A DNA stretch of 64,000 nucleotides from DASQHY01 sp035602605 (GTDB lineage Bacteria; Acidobacteriota; Terriglobia; Acidiferrales; UBA7541). Below the pieces are notes generated by a model. It searched no databases. It worked only from the letters and a program-made list of their open reading frames with translations, and was not told the DNA's origin. Both the position numbers and the translations under genes were made by a program. Where the stretch lies: the NCBI GenBank assembly GCA_035602605.1, contig DATNLZ010000051.1, forward strand, positions 1 through 64,000. The letters are read 5' to 3'. How positions within the stretch are numbered: the stretch's first letter is position 1; each line of letters starts with the position of its first letter. Shown here piece after piece: positions 53,361 to 62,657 of this stretch.

Positions 53361-53921
53361 ATGACGCGAGTCCGACATTTGCGCGCGATTCTTGCGGTTC
53401 TGGTGGCGCTAGGTATCTCGGCGCAGCTGCGTGCGCAGTCAGACGCCGCAGCGTACCGCATCAAAGCCGCTTTCCTTTTCGACTTTGCCAAATTTGTGGA
53501 CTGGCCGGCGAATACCTTTAAAGATGAAAAACAACCAATAACCTTCTGTACCGTGGGCCAGGATCCGTTTCGCGGGGCGCTCGATGAGGTCGTAAGCGGA
53601 AAAATGTCAGGAAATCACTCCCTCCGTGTTCAGCACTACAAGCTCCCGCAGGATATTGTCGGCTGCCATATTCTATTCATCGGCTCGCACAAGAAAAAAT
53701 ACATCACTGAAGTTCTCGCCCGCTTGAAGCATGCCCCGGTTTTAACCGTGGGAGAGTCCGATGGGTTTGTTCAGCAAGGTGGAATGATTGGTTTCGTTTT
53801 GGAGGACGATAAGCTCCAATTTAACATCAATTTAGGTGCTGCTCGCGCTGCTCAGTTAAAAATTAGTTCCAAGGTGCTCTCCTTGGCCAACTTCTTAATT
53901 GTAAGCTCGCAAGCCAAATAG
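53361..53921 (+). CDS. YfiR/DUF4154-family periplasmic protein
   Basis: The 186-aa product has a signal peptide (LRAILAVLVALGISAQLRAQ) and the DUF4154 body: DAAAYRIKAAFLFDFAKFVDWP, ITFCTVGQDPFRGALDEV, CHILFIGSHKKKY, VGESDGFVQQGGMIGFVLEDDKLQFNINLGAARAAQLKISSKVLSLA. YfiR-type proteins are periplasmic regulators that restrain a membrane partner. The gene starts directly at the end of the receptor stub and ends 1 bp before the kinase ATG, so kinase and regulator are co-translated. Confidence 0.88.
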   Translation: MTRVRHLRAILAVLVALGISAQLRAQSDAAAYRIKAAFLFDFAKFVDWPANTFKDEKQPITFCTVGQDPFRGALDEVVSGKMSGNHSLRVQHYKLPQDIVGCHILFIGSHKKKYITEVLARLKHAPVLTVGESDGFVQQGGMIGFVLEDDKLQFNINLGAARAAQLKISSKVLSLANFLIVSSQAK

Positions 53922-53922
53922 C

Positions 53923-56364
53923 ATGAACTTCTTGCGAAACTCGTCTATCCAACACCAGCTAACCGCTGTCATTCTGCTCACCAGCTTTCTGGCACTGGGC
54001 ATGGCCTCCGCAGGATTTGCACTTTATGATCATTCCAGCTTTCGTTCGACGATGACCAGTGAGATTTCCGCCTTAGCGGATGTTCTAGGCGCGAACACGA
54101 TTGCATCCCTTACCTTTAACGATCGCAAGGCAGCCGAGGAGATGCTCAACGCTTTGGGTGCCGAACGGCAAGTCATCGCCGCGTGCCTGTATGACAGTCG
54201 CGGCAAGAAGTTTGCTGAATATCGCCGTGCCGACGTCGCGGCGACTTTCCAGATGAGCCCGCGACCTGAGGACGGGGCTCAATTTGACGAGACCTCCCTC
54301 ACCTTGCAACGAAGCGTGTCACAACAGGGCGAAAAGATTGGTTCTATCGTCATCGTATCCGATCTTTCAGTGCTTCAGGCCAGATTCCAGCGTTATGCGT
54401 ATATCGCCGCGCTCGTTCTTCTCGTATCAACGCTGGCCGCATTCATGGTTTCCTCGCAGCTGCTTCGATTGGTTACCGAACCCATTATGCAGCTCGTGCG
54501 AATTGCCAGGACGGTGTCCCTCAAGGAAGATTATTCGCTCCGCGCAATTCCACGTGGCCAAGACGAAGTCGGCACTCTGATCCAATCCTTCAACCAAATG
54601 CTGGCGCGGATTCAAGATCGCGATGCGGCTCTCCAAACCGCAAGAGAAAACCTCGAACAGCGGGTCCGTGAACGCACCGACGAGCTCGAAAGGGAAGTGG
54701 TCGAGCGCAAGCTGGCCGAGGCGCAAATGCGCCACTCCAAAGATGCTGCCGAGCAGGCCAGCCGCGCCAAGAGCGAATTTCTCGCCAACATGAGCCATGA
54801 AGTTCGCACCCCGCTAAACGGCGTGATGGGCATGACCGATTTGGTTCTCGATACCCAGCTGACCACCGAGCAGCGCACCTACCTCGAGACCGTTAAATTC
54901 TCCGCGGATTCTCTTCTCAACGTGATTAACGACATTCTTGATTTCTCGAAGATCGAGGCCGGGAAGATCGATCTCGAGAACATCGATTTCAATCTCCGCG
55001 AAAGTCTGGAGACCACGTTGAAGGCGCTGGCCATACGCGCCGACGAAAAGGGCCTGGAACTGCTTTGCGAGGTGGCTGCCGAGGTGCCGGAGGTGGTGCG
55101 GGGAGATTCCGGCAGACTGCGCCAGGTCGTCACCAACCTCTTGAGCAACGCCATCAAGTTCACCAGCCATGGGGAAGTTGCCTTGAAGGTTACGATCGCC
55201 GCCGCGATCGGCGAGGATCGGATGGTGCATTTTACAGTGTCGGACACAGGCGTCGGCATTCCCGCCGACAAACAGAAACTGATCTTTGAACCGTTTACCC
55301 AGGCGGACAGCTCGACGACACGGAAATATGGCGGAACCGGCCTGGGTCTGAGTATCTCAACCCGCCTTGTGGCAATGATGGGCGGTAAAATTTGGCTCGT
55401 GAGCCACGTTGACCGGGGAACCGACTTCCACTTCACGGTCCGATTGGGGACCTCCAACAAAACGATCGAGGTGGGCACCATTGCTCCGCCCGAGATGTTG
55501 CGCGGCGTAAAGGTATTGCTGGTAGACGACAATCGCACCAACCTGCGTATTCTCGAAGGGATGCTTAAGCGCTGGGAGATGAAGTCCGAATCCGTGCTAG
55601 ACGGAGAAGAGGCCATCGCGCAACTCACCGCGGCCCACAAAGCGCAGCAGCCCTACGCATTGATCTTGACGGACATGCACATGCCCAAGATGGACGGCTT
55701 CGCTTTAATCGAGCGCATTCGGCAAATGCCCGAATTATCAATGGCCACGATCATGATGCTTACTTCGGCAGGCCACCGCGGGGATGCCGCTCGTTGCCAG
55801 AAGTTGGGAGTTTCAGCGTACCTGCTGAAGCCCATTCGGCAATCGGAGTTACGCGAGGCGATCGCCCGCGTGCTCGGAAATCACGAGCAGAATGGAGCCA
55901 TCCCTCTAATTACTCGCTTCTCCTTGCACGACGCGCGCGACCCCACCGCCTTCTTGCGCGTGCTGGTCGGGGAAGACAATCCGGTGAACCAGTTGCTCGC
56001 CTTGAAGTTGTTGCAAAAAAGGGGACACCTGGTTGTAGTGGCCGGCAATGGGAAGGAGGTTCTCGCAGAGCTCGAAAAAAACAGTTACGATCTTGTCCTA
56101 ATGGATGTGCAGATGCCGGAGATGGATGGATTTGAAGCCACCGCTGCCCTTCGCAAGAAAGAAATAACAACGGGAGCGCACCAATCGGTGATTGCCGTGA
56201 CCGCTCATGCCATGAAGGGTGATCGCGAGCGATGCCTGGCTGCTGGGATGGATGGTTATTTGGCTAAACCAATTTCCGCGCAGGAACTCGATGAGCTTCT
56301 CGAGTATCACTTGAGGTGCCGAAGAGAAGCCTTGAATACTCCAGAAACCGTGGGGACACCCTGA
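53923..56364 (+). CDS. Hybrid histidine kinase (CHASE8-like sensor, HAMP, HK, two receivers)
   Basis: The 813-aa sensor has a first membrane helix (about 15-35) and a periplasmic domain (about 38-155) of YfiN/CHASE8 type (DVLGANTIASLTFNDRKAAEEML). A second helix (160-180), HAMP (180-235) and coiled coil follow. HisKA has H292 (SHEVRTPLNG); HATPase_c has N409 and the G boxes DTGVGIP and GGTGLGLSI. REC1 has D584 and REC2 D728. The N-terminal sensor plus a preceding DUF4154 gene recalls the YfiR-YfiN pairing, with the diguanylate cyclase replaced by a kinase. Confidence 0.92.
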   Translation: MNFLRNSSIQHQLTAVILLTSFLALGMASAGFALYDHSSFRSTMTSEISALADVLGANTIASLTFNDRKAAEEMLNALGAERQVIAACLYDSRGKKFAEYRRADVAATFQMSPRPEDGAQFDETSLTLQRSVSQQGEKIGSIVIVSDLSVLQARFQRYAYIAALVLLVSTLAAFMVSSQLLRLVTEPIMQLVRIARTVSLKEDYSLRAIPRGQDEVGTLIQSFNQMLARIQDRDAALQTARENLEQRVRERTDELEREVVERKLAEAQMRHSKDAAEQASRAKSEFLANMSHEVRTPLNGVMGMTDLVLDTQLTTEQRTYLETVKFSADSLLNVINDILDFSKIEAGKIDLENIDFNLRESLETTLKALAIRADEKGLELLCEVAAEVPEVVRGDSGRLRQVVTNLLSNAIKFTSHGEVALKVTIAAAIGEDRMVHFTVSDTGVGIPADKQKLIFEPFTQADSSTTRKYGGTGLGLSISTRLVAMMGGKIWLVSHVDRGTDFHFTVRLGTSNKTIEVGTIAPPEMLRGVKVLLVDDNRTNLRILEGMLKRWEMKSESVLDGEEAIAQLTAAHKAQQPYALILTDMHMPKMDGFALIERIRQMPELSMATIMMLTSAGHRGDAARCQKLGVSAYLLKPIRQSELREAIARVLGNHEQNGAIPLITRFSLHDARDPTAFLRVLVGEDNPVNQLLALKLLQKRGHLVVVAGNGKEVLAELEKNSYDLVLMDVQMPEMDGFEATAALRKKEITTGAHQSVIAVTAHAMKGDRERCLAAGMDGYLAKPISAQELDELLEYHLRCRREALNTPETVGTP

Positions 56365-56379
56365 GGCGCTCTGCGCCTC
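56363..56379 (+). terminator. Hairpin at the end of the kinase gene
   Basis: GAGGCGC-TCT-GCGCCTC forms a perfect 7-bp stem that overlaps the kinase stop codon. No U-run follows, so it may stabilise the transcript end rather than terminate by itself. Confidence 0.4.
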
Positions 56380-56674
56380 TAAATCAGCTGCTCGGTGTGC
56401 TGAAGCTTGCTGGGTTCCCTAGCTTCCGAGTTGGGGCAAGAATTCGACCTTAAGGTCCCTGAGTCCCCGCTCCAACCCCTATACCATTGATTACTGGCTG
56501 TTCACACACCCATGCTGCGTTCATTGACTTGGCTTCGAAGCCCCTGCTAGCGTATCTGTGGCGTGACTTGGTGCTCGCTTCCCGAGGGCGGGCGTTCATC
56601 CTCTCCACGTTTCTTTAAGGGAATTGCATGACCGGGCCACATCTTGCTAGTTAACATTTTTTCCGGATCTTAGA
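56380..56674. other. Intergenic region before the TPR gene
   Basis: Nothing protein-like is seen in this stretch of about 300 bp. The last 60 bp, AT-richer around 56640-56670, presumably hold the promoter or leader of the TPR gene. No strong Shine-Dalgarno precedes its ATG. Confidence 0.4.
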
Positions 56675-59515
56675 ATGGCGTATAACAAGACCAAACTCGT
56701 CGAAGCCGCGCAAAAGTACCTCAATCAAGGAAAAGTTCCTCAGGCCATCGGGGAATACCAAAGCATTTTGAAGTACGAGCCCCGCGACCAGATCACCCTT
56801 ATGACCATCGGTGATCTTTACGTTCGCCAGGGCGACACTTTTCAGGCTCTCGAATATTTTGAGCGCCTGGCGCAAGTCTTCCTGAGCGACGGCTTTGTCA
56901 CCAAAGCAATCGCCATTTACAAAAAAATTGCAAAGCTTGCTCCTGAAGAGACCAAGCCACTCGAAAAGCTTGCGGAACTATATGTCCAGCAAGGCGTAAT
57001 GAGTGAAGCGCGGCCGCTTTATCTGCAACTCGCCGAAGTCCATCTGAAGGCCGGCCGCCAGTCGCAGGGCGTTGCGCTTCTGAAAAAACTTCTCGACGTC
57101 GAGCCTGACAATCTTCGGCTCCAGGTACGGCTAGCTGACCTGTACCACGCGATGGGCCAGGACAAAGATGCTGTTCAAGCGTATATAGCTGCTGCGGAAC
57201 GTGTTTTAGGTCGCGGCGATCATGCCGAGTCGGAAAAGCTTGCTGATAAGGCTTTGAAACTTTCTTCCCGAGATCAACCTGCTTTGGCGATCAAGGCCCG
57301 CGCTCTCGCTGCTGCTGGCCGCCGCACGGAAGCCACTGAGCTGTTGGAAAAAATGCCGGGCTTGGAGTCTGGTGGAGAAGCCGCCATTCTTTTGATGGAT
57401 CAATATCTGCGTGCCCAGGACTGGCCTCCGGCCGTAAAGCTTGCGGAAAAAGTGTTTGATAAGGACCCCAAACATCCTGATTTGATTGTTAAAGTCTGCA
57501 CGGCCATGCTGGATGCCGGCCAAGCCGACCAGATTCTGCCGGTTATCGATCGTATCCGCATTCCGATGATTGACGCTGGCGATCAAGAACGTATCGGGCA
57601 CCTACTTGTGGGCCTCTCCTCCAAGTTGCCAGGGAAATTGGAGCCGCTCGAATGGCTCGTGGATACCTACGCTCGAACCAGTGATTCTTTTCAGATGCCT
57701 GCGGCGCTGGCAAAATTGGGCGACGCGGCCGCGGCCGCCGGCGACTTCTCTCGCGCTCAACAAGTATACGAACAACTCCTCGCACGTGAGCCCGAAAATG
57801 AGTCGGTCCGCCGCCGGCTCGAAGCAGCACTACAAGGCAAGGTGGCGATCTTGGCTGAGCCTGCTCCAATTATAGTCGAGACACCGCAAGCGCCGGTGCC
57901 ACCGGAGGTTTCTGCGCGACCGAAACAAACGTTATCCGACGTTCCGATCGTGGATGCAGATTTGGACGAAGATACGCAGCGGTTCATCAGCCAGTCGCTC
58001 ACCGATGTGGACTTGTTCGCCAGCTATGGCCTCACGCAGAAGGCGATCAGCGTACTCGAAAGTGTGCTGGTGCGCGCGCCGCAGCATGCTGGCACGCTCG
58101 AAAAACTTCTTGATCTCCATCTCGGTGCTGGCGAGGACCGCAAAACTGCTGAGCTTGCCGGGCGCCTGGAAGAGATTTACCGTGAGAAGGGCGACACGAA
58201 GAATTCTGACCGCTTTTCCGAGCTTCGCCGGCGTTTCCAACGGGCCGCGGGCATGGACGAGGAGGTGGTAGCCGCTGAGCCTGTAGCCACCACATCGGTT
58301 CCTCCTGCGATTCCGTTGGCTGTTAAACCAGCCGAGGACCACGTCGCGCCTGAGCAATCCGTTCACGAAGTCGATCTTTCTGACGAGTGGTCCGCTCTCA
58401 GCGAAAGCATTGCCGCAACGGAGAGCAGGCCCCAGCAAGCTCCCGAGAAAGTTGCGGCTGACTCTGCAGCCCCTACAGAAAAAGAGCCGGAAAAGGTTCG
58501 CGAAAAAGCTCCGGAACCGGCGTACATCGCGCCGCAAGGGGTTCGTGCTCCGGCGCCCGCTGCGGAGTTTGAGTTGCCCATCGAGGCTCCAGCGCCCCCT
58601 GAAGAATCGAAAAGGCTCCGCGAGCCTCAGATTCCTGTTGAAGTCAGCGAGTCAGTTGCGCCCGCTCCGACCCAACCCATCACTGCAGCGCCCGGTCCAG
58701 AACCGGTCGTGGCCGCGCCGGTACCGGAAACGATGGCCAAGCCAACTCTTGAGCCCGTGAGCGATGAGGATTATGAACTCGAATTGCAACCGGCAGCCCA
58801 GGGAATAGAAAAACAAATTCCCGTTGCATCAGACCCGGCTACCGCGAAACACGCCAAGGGCCCCGCACAGGCTATGTCTTCCGAGCAGTTTCTATCGGAT
58901 CTCGCATCCGAGTTCGATCATCTTGTGCTTACGCCACCGGAACAGGTGATTGCAAATAATGCTGCAGCGGCGCGAGATACCGCCGCCTCTCCCCCGGTTG
59001 CCAAGGCTCAGCCGCCTCTCGCGGCAAACACTGAGGCGGTGAATGCCCCTCTTGCAGACGGTTTTTCTGAGCCGCTCAGAGAGGTCTTCGAGGAATTTCG
59101 CGCTGAGTTGGGCGAGATGGGTGATGACGAAGATCTCGAAACTCACTACAACCTTGGGATTGCCTTCCGTGAAATGGGCTTGCTCGAGGAGGCGATCAGC
59201 GAATTTCAAAAAGTCGCCAAAGAAAACAACAAAGGCCGGGCCTTCCGCTATGCCATGCAGGTTTGCACCTTACTCGGGCTCTCCTTTATGGAGAAGGGAC
59301 AGGCCAATATCGCTGCCGTTTGGTATGAGCGAGCGCTCCTGACCCCGGGTCTCGAATCCGAATCCATTCTCGCGTTACGCTACGACCTCGGCGTGGCCCA
59401 GGAGTCGGCCGGCGAGCATGCGGCTGCGCTCAAGAGTTTTTCGCAAGTGTATGCTATGAACATCGATTATCGCGACGTCGCGGACCGCATTGCCACCCTG
59501 GAAAAGAGTCGCTGA
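56675..59515 (+). CDS. Large cytoplasmic TPR-repeat protein
   Basis: The 946-aa protein has no signal peptide. An N-terminal block of about 12 TPR/TPR-like helices (residues 1-390; e.g. KLVEAAQKYLNQGKVPQAIGEYQSILK) is followed by a second helical block (about 420-525). A Pro/Ala/Glu-rich disordered linker (about 525-780) and a C-terminal TPR block (about 800-945; LETHYNLGIAFREMGLLEEAISEFQKVAKE) complete it. The layout resembles Acidobacteria/Myxococcus TPR scaffolds linked to pilus or secretion machinery, but nothing adjacent proves this. Scaffold function is inferred. Confidence 0.85.
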   Translation: MAYNKTKLVEAAQKYLNQGKVPQAIGEYQSILKYEPRDQITLMTIGDLYVRQGDTFQALEYFERLAQVFLSDGFVTKAIAIYKKIAKLAPEETKPLEKLAELYVQQGVMSEARPLYLQLAEVHLKAGRQSQGVALLKKLLDVEPDNLRLQVRLADLYHAMGQDKDAVQAYIAAAERVLGRGDHAESEKLADKALKLSSRDQPALAIKARALAAAGRRTEATELLEKMPGLESGGEAAILLMDQYLRAQDWPPAVKLAEKVFDKDPKHPDLIVKVCTAMLDAGQADQILPVIDRIRIPMIDAGDQERIGHLLVGLSSKLPGKLEPLEWLVDTYARTSDSFQMPAALAKLGDAAAAAGDFSRAQQVYEQLLAREPENESVRRRLEAALQGKVAILAEPAPIIVETPQAPVPPEVSARPKQTLSDVPIVDADLDEDTQRFISQSLTDVDLFASYGLTQKAISVLESVLVRAPQHAGTLEKLLDLHLGAGEDRKTAELAGRLEEIYREKGDTKNSDRFSELRRRFQRAAGMDEEVVAAEPVATTSVPPAIPLAVKPAEDHVAPEQSVHEVDLSDEWSALSESIAATESRPQQAPEKVAADSAAPTEKEPEKVREKAPEPAYIAPQGVRAPAPAAEFELPIEAPAPPEESKRLREPQIPVEVSESVAPAPTQPITAAPGPEPVVAAPVPETMAKPTLEPVSDEDYELELQPAAQGIEKQIPVASDPATAKHAKGPAQAMSSEQFLSDLASEFDHLVLTPPEQVIANNAAAARDTAASPPVAKAQPPLAANTEAVNAPLADGFSEPLREVFEEFRAELGEMGDDEDLETHYNLGIAFREMGLLEEAISEFQKVAKENNKGRAFRYAMQVCTLLGLSFMEKGQANIAAVWYERALLTPGLESESILALRYDLGVAQESAGEHAAALKSFSQVYAMNIDYRDVADRIATLEKSR

Positions 59516-59587
59516 AACTGTTTCTTGTGCTACTCTCGCCTTAAGTGCGCTCCGGCTCGAATTCAGTGCACGACTGCTCTAGACCCC

Positions 59588-59833
59588 ATGAACCGTGTCC
59601 TAAATGCGCTGCTCGTGCTGCTATGCTTTGAACTCGGCGTGCTCCTGCTGCTTCTGCCGTGGTCTGGCATCTGGGAGCACAACTACTTCTTGACTCATTT
59701 CCCTTCGCTGATTCCCATCCTCTTGCACCCTTCCTTTCGTGGGGCGGTCAGCGGCCTAGGCCTTCTCGATGTAGGCTTGGCCGCAGGAATGATTCGCCGG
59801 CGTCAGGCCCCGAGCGTTGCCACGCGCAGCTAA
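59588..59833 (+). CDS. Small membrane protein, coupled to thiE
   Basis: The 81-aa product has two hydrophobic helices (NALLVLLCFELGVLLLLLPW and SGLGLLDVGLAAGMI) with a short loop containing WEHNYFLTHFPSL. ATG 59588 was chosen; upstream residues to 59525 are not protein-like. Its 3' end overlaps the thiE start by 17 bp. Family unknown. Confidence 0.6.
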   Translation: MNRVLNALLVLLCFELGVLLLLLPWSGIWEHNYFLTHFPSLIPILLHPSFRGAVSGLGLLDVGLAAGMIRRRQAPSVATRS

Positions 59834-60578
59834 GCCGATTCTCTGCTATGTCACGGACCGGAGGAGCCTGCTCGTTCGACCCGGAAATCCCCAAGAGCAT
59901 CCGCCAGCAAGCCCGCCAGAGAGTGACGAGGTGCTGAGGTTTCGGTCTCTTGGGCGCTTCATTCTGTCTTGTATTGCATCGGGGATGGATTGGATCCAAA
60001 TCCGCGAGAAAGATGCCCCTGCAACTCTTCTCCACAGCGTAGCCGCTGGAGCAGCGAGTCCCCTTCCGATGCTGGCCACATCATCTTCTGCCACTAAAAA
60101 TCCAGCCACGAACATTATTATCAATGATCGCCTTGATGTGGCCCTCGCAGCTCGCGCTGCCGGCGTTCATTTGGGAGAAACATCGATCCCTGTAGCACAA
60201 ACCGTTGCCTGGCTGGGCCGGGCAACAAACGAGCACAAGGTGCCGAAACAGTTTCTCGTGGGCGTTTCGTGCCATTCGTTGGAAGCGGCGCTTGCAGCGC
60301 AACGCGATGGCGCAAGTTATATTTTTCTTGGGCCCGTCTTTCCGACGCCATCGAAGGCCGCCTTTGGCGCGCCTCAAGGACTCGAGCGTCTCGCGGAAGT
60401 TTGCCGCGCAGTCCAAATCCCGGTTCTTGCTATCGGCGGAATTACGCTCGAAAATGCTTGGCAATGTGTTTCTGCCGGTGCGCGCGGAATTGCAGCGATC
60501 CGGTTGTTTCAGGAAGCATCGAATGTGCGGAGAACCATTGCGAAACTGCGCAGCAGTTTCGCAACCCACGCCGGCTAA
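59817..60578 (+). CDS. thiE: Thiamine-phosphate synthase
   Basis: The 253-aa TIM-barrel enzyme joins HMP-PP and the thiazole phosphate to give thiamine phosphate. Motifs: LCYVTDRR at the start, WIQIREKD, IINDRLDVALAARAAGVHLG, VGVSCHSLEAA, YIFLGPVFPTPSK and PVLAIGGITLEN. A 25-residue insertion follows YVTDRR, making it longer than the usual 210 aa. It starts at TTG 59817 inside the preceding gene. No TPP riboswitch is seen upstream; expression probably depends on the upstream gene. Confidence 0.9.
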   Translation: MPRAAKPILCYVTDRRSLLVRPGNPQEHPPASPPESDEVLRFRSLGRFILSCIASGMDWIQIREKDAPATLLHSVAAGAASPLPMLATSSSATKNPATNIIINDRLDVALAARAAGVHLGETSIPVAQTVAWLGRATNEHKVPKQFLVGVSCHSLEAALAAQRDGASYIFLGPVFPTPSKAAFGAPQGLERLAEVCRAVQIPVLAIGGITLENAWQCVSAGARGIAAIRLFQEASNVRRTIAKLRSSFATHAG

Positions 60579-60627
60579 CAGAAATGGAAGAACGGCATCG
60601 TTAGCACCGTATTCTCTTCTGCTCGCT

Positions 60628-61086
60628 TCATTCCCGGATCATTAGGCGGCGTAGAAACCTAATCTGCCCGGCGTGATAGACGTCGTGAAACGCAACGCCA
60701 TAAATTGTCGCCAGCCACTTTTCCGCGCGTCCGGTTGCGAGCGCTCTCGTGACCGTAGATCGCAGCGCCCGGTGCTCCGCCTCGAGAAGATCGCGATCCG
60801 CGCGCCACGCCGTTTCCGTCAATTCCTTCGGGCGTTTGAAAAAATTGCTCCCCTTCAACACGAACGAGCGGCGCTTTGCACCCTCGATTCGTCGGCGCAC
60901 CACATACTTCCAATACCCCGCATGGACTACTAATTCCCAGATGTTGTGGCGGTCCGGCGCAGGCCGCCAGGCCGCCTGCTTCGCTGAAATCCCGCGCAGT
61001 GACTGCTTCAGATTTGGACCGTGCCAGGTCCTCTTCTCATACGCTTCGTCGAGAAATCGCAGAATGAGTTTGTCGCTTTTCATCAT
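60628..61086 (-). CDS. DinB-fold protein
   Basis: The 152-aa four-helix-bundle protein has the metal-binding histidines of the DinB/YfiT family: HNIWELVVHAGYWKY and FHDVYHAGQIRFLRR. These proteins bind a divalent metal; many act in thiol-dependent transfer or detoxification, but the substrate here is unknown. ATG 61086 or 61083 fits a GGAG-type site better than the upstream TTG at 61116. Convergent with thiE. Confidence 0.82.
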   Translation of the reverse strand: MMKSDKLILRFLDEAYEKRTWHGPNLKQSLRGISAKQAAWRPAPDRHNIWELVVHAGYWKYVVRRRIEGAKRRSFVLKGSNFFKRPKELTETAWRADRDLLEAEHRALRSTVTRALATGRAEKWLATIYGVAFHDVYHAGQIRFLRRLMIRE

Positions 61087-61343
61087 CGCTCCGTCGCCCG
61101 ATTGGATTAGCTCCAAGCTCGCAACGCGCCACGATTATCCTGAATTCCTCGTTGACCGGCAACCCGCCGACCTGCCCCCAAGGGTGGTTTGTAGTCCTTG
61201 CAGCGCTTGGTTTCGCGGACGATAACAGCTATCCCCGCAAAAATCCGTTTCCGGACTTTCCGGCGTGCCCGGTCCGCGGCAGGTACGCAGCAATCCTTAC
61301 GAAGCCGTGCCACAGTCAGTGCAAGCCGCAGAACAACGTTTCC

Positions 61344-61589
61344 CACGTCACTGTGCATAGGGGCACGGGGCCGACGCGCAGGGTAGCCAAAAAGCTCCAC
61401 TCCGGCGTTCTGCGCGAGTCGCCCCGGGGGCTTCCCGGAGATTTATTTTGGTTCCTGACAAAGGGAGAGTTGCGCGCGGGAGTGCCGTCCTGGTCGCGCT
61501 TGCCCGAGGCGCAGCGCTGGCAGATTGTGAGCTACCTCAAATCGTTGCGGCAATTTCCTCTTGCACCAACCACGGCGCCGCAAAAATAG
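61344..61589 (+). pseudogene. Decayed c-type cytochrome
   Basis: The C-terminal part GDLFWFLTKGELRAGVPSWSRL, then RWQIVSYLKSLRQ, is that of a cytochrome c domain. The expected haem site CxxCH is at the right place but reads H-V-T-V-H (61344-61358), followed by GTGP and KKLHSGV as in cytochromes. Both haem-ligating cysteines are lost, and the upstream sequence has no signal peptide or cytochrome N-terminus, so this looks like a decaying gene. Confidence 0.55.
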
Positions 61590-61601
61590 CGGATGTTTGT
61601 T

Positions 61602-62657
61602 TCAGGCCCCCAGCCAGCGGCCTACGGGCTGCCACGCTTCGATGTGGTCGCAGATCACCTTTAACGTGGCCGTAATGGGTATTGCGAGCACCAATCCCAT
61701 TCCACCCCACAGCCAGCCCCAAAATAAGAGTGCTACCGTGACAGCCAGGGCATTCAAGCGCACGCGTTTACCCACCAGCTGCGGAACCAGGACGTTCATC
61801 GCGATGATGTGGAAGAAGCTGAGCATGGCCACCATGCCCAGAAATGGCCCGAAGGTGCTCCAGTGCGTCATACCTATAACTATCGCGGGGATCCATGCCA
61901 GCACGGCTCCAAGATAGGGCACCAGATTCAGGACTCCGGAAACAACACCCGTCAAAAAAGGGTAGTCGATTCCAATCATCCAGAAAAACCCCCAGCTCAC
62001 TAGCACAAGAATAAACGCTACGAACACATTGCCGACTACGAAACTGCGCAGCACGATGCCAACGCTATCGAGCGCCTCTTTCACGCGTGTGCGTTCCGAA
62101 GCAGGAAAGAGCTGCATGGTGGCGTGCCAGACGTCGCGCTTGGCGGCCAACATAAAAAAAAGGAGGAACGGTACGAACGTGACGCCCAGCAACAGAGTGT
62201 ACAGGGATCCAAGACCGCGCAGTAACATGCCGCGCACCGCCGATTCGCTTTCGACTCGGACGGTATTGATGGGGGGGCGGGGCTGCTGCGGCGTAATTTC
62301 CGAGACGCTGCTCTCCACTTTCTCCACTCGCCGCTCGATCGCTTGGGTAGCTTCTTGAATCACCGCTCGATAGCGTGGCCAGTCACCCGCGAATCGTTCG
62401 GCACGGTCGATGAGCAAGTATCCAATGCCCGCCACAAGCGCCACGACAAAGACCACCACCAGCAGCGATCCGAACGCGCGCGAGATGCGTATACGCTCCA
62501 TAACTTCGACCAGCGGATCCAGAAAATACGCCAGCATCATCGACAGGAGCAGCGTTATCACTACGCTGGCGGCGAAGTAACAAAAGGCGATCACGATTCC
62601 AGCGGCGATGATTCGCTGGCTGGGCGTTGAGGCGCGTATGCGAATGGTTTGCGTCAT
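61602..62657 (-). CDS. AI-2E/PerM-family membrane transporter
   Basis: The 351-aa protein has eight membrane helices in the usual AI-2E family order: N-terminal IVIAFCYFAASVVITLLLSMMLAYFLDPLVEV, a long extracytoplasmic segment, FLLFFMLAAKRD, LRSFVVGNVFVAFILVLVSWGFFW and VLVPQLVGKRVRLNALAVTVALLFWGWLWG, a diagnostic block. The family includes exporters of unknown small molecules or ions. The start at ATG 62657 gives a natural first helix. Divergent from glmM. Confidence 0.88.
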   Translation of the reverse strand: MTQTIRIRASTPSQRIIAAGIVIAFCYFAASVVITLLLSMMLAYFLDPLVEVMERIRISRAFGSLLVVVFVVALVAGIGYLLIDRAERFAGDWPRYRAVIQEATQAIERRVEKVESSVSEITPQQPRPPINTVRVESESAVRGMLLRGLGSLYTLLLGVTFVPFLLFFMLAAKRDVWHATMQLFPASERTRVKEALDSVGIVLRSFVVGNVFVAFILVLVSWGFFWMIGIDYPFLTGVVSGVLNLVPYLGAVLAWIPAIVIGMTHWSTFGPFLGMVAMLSFFHIIAMNVLVPQLVGKRVRLNALAVTVALLFWGWLWGGMGLVLAIPITATLKVICDHIEAWQPVGRWLGA

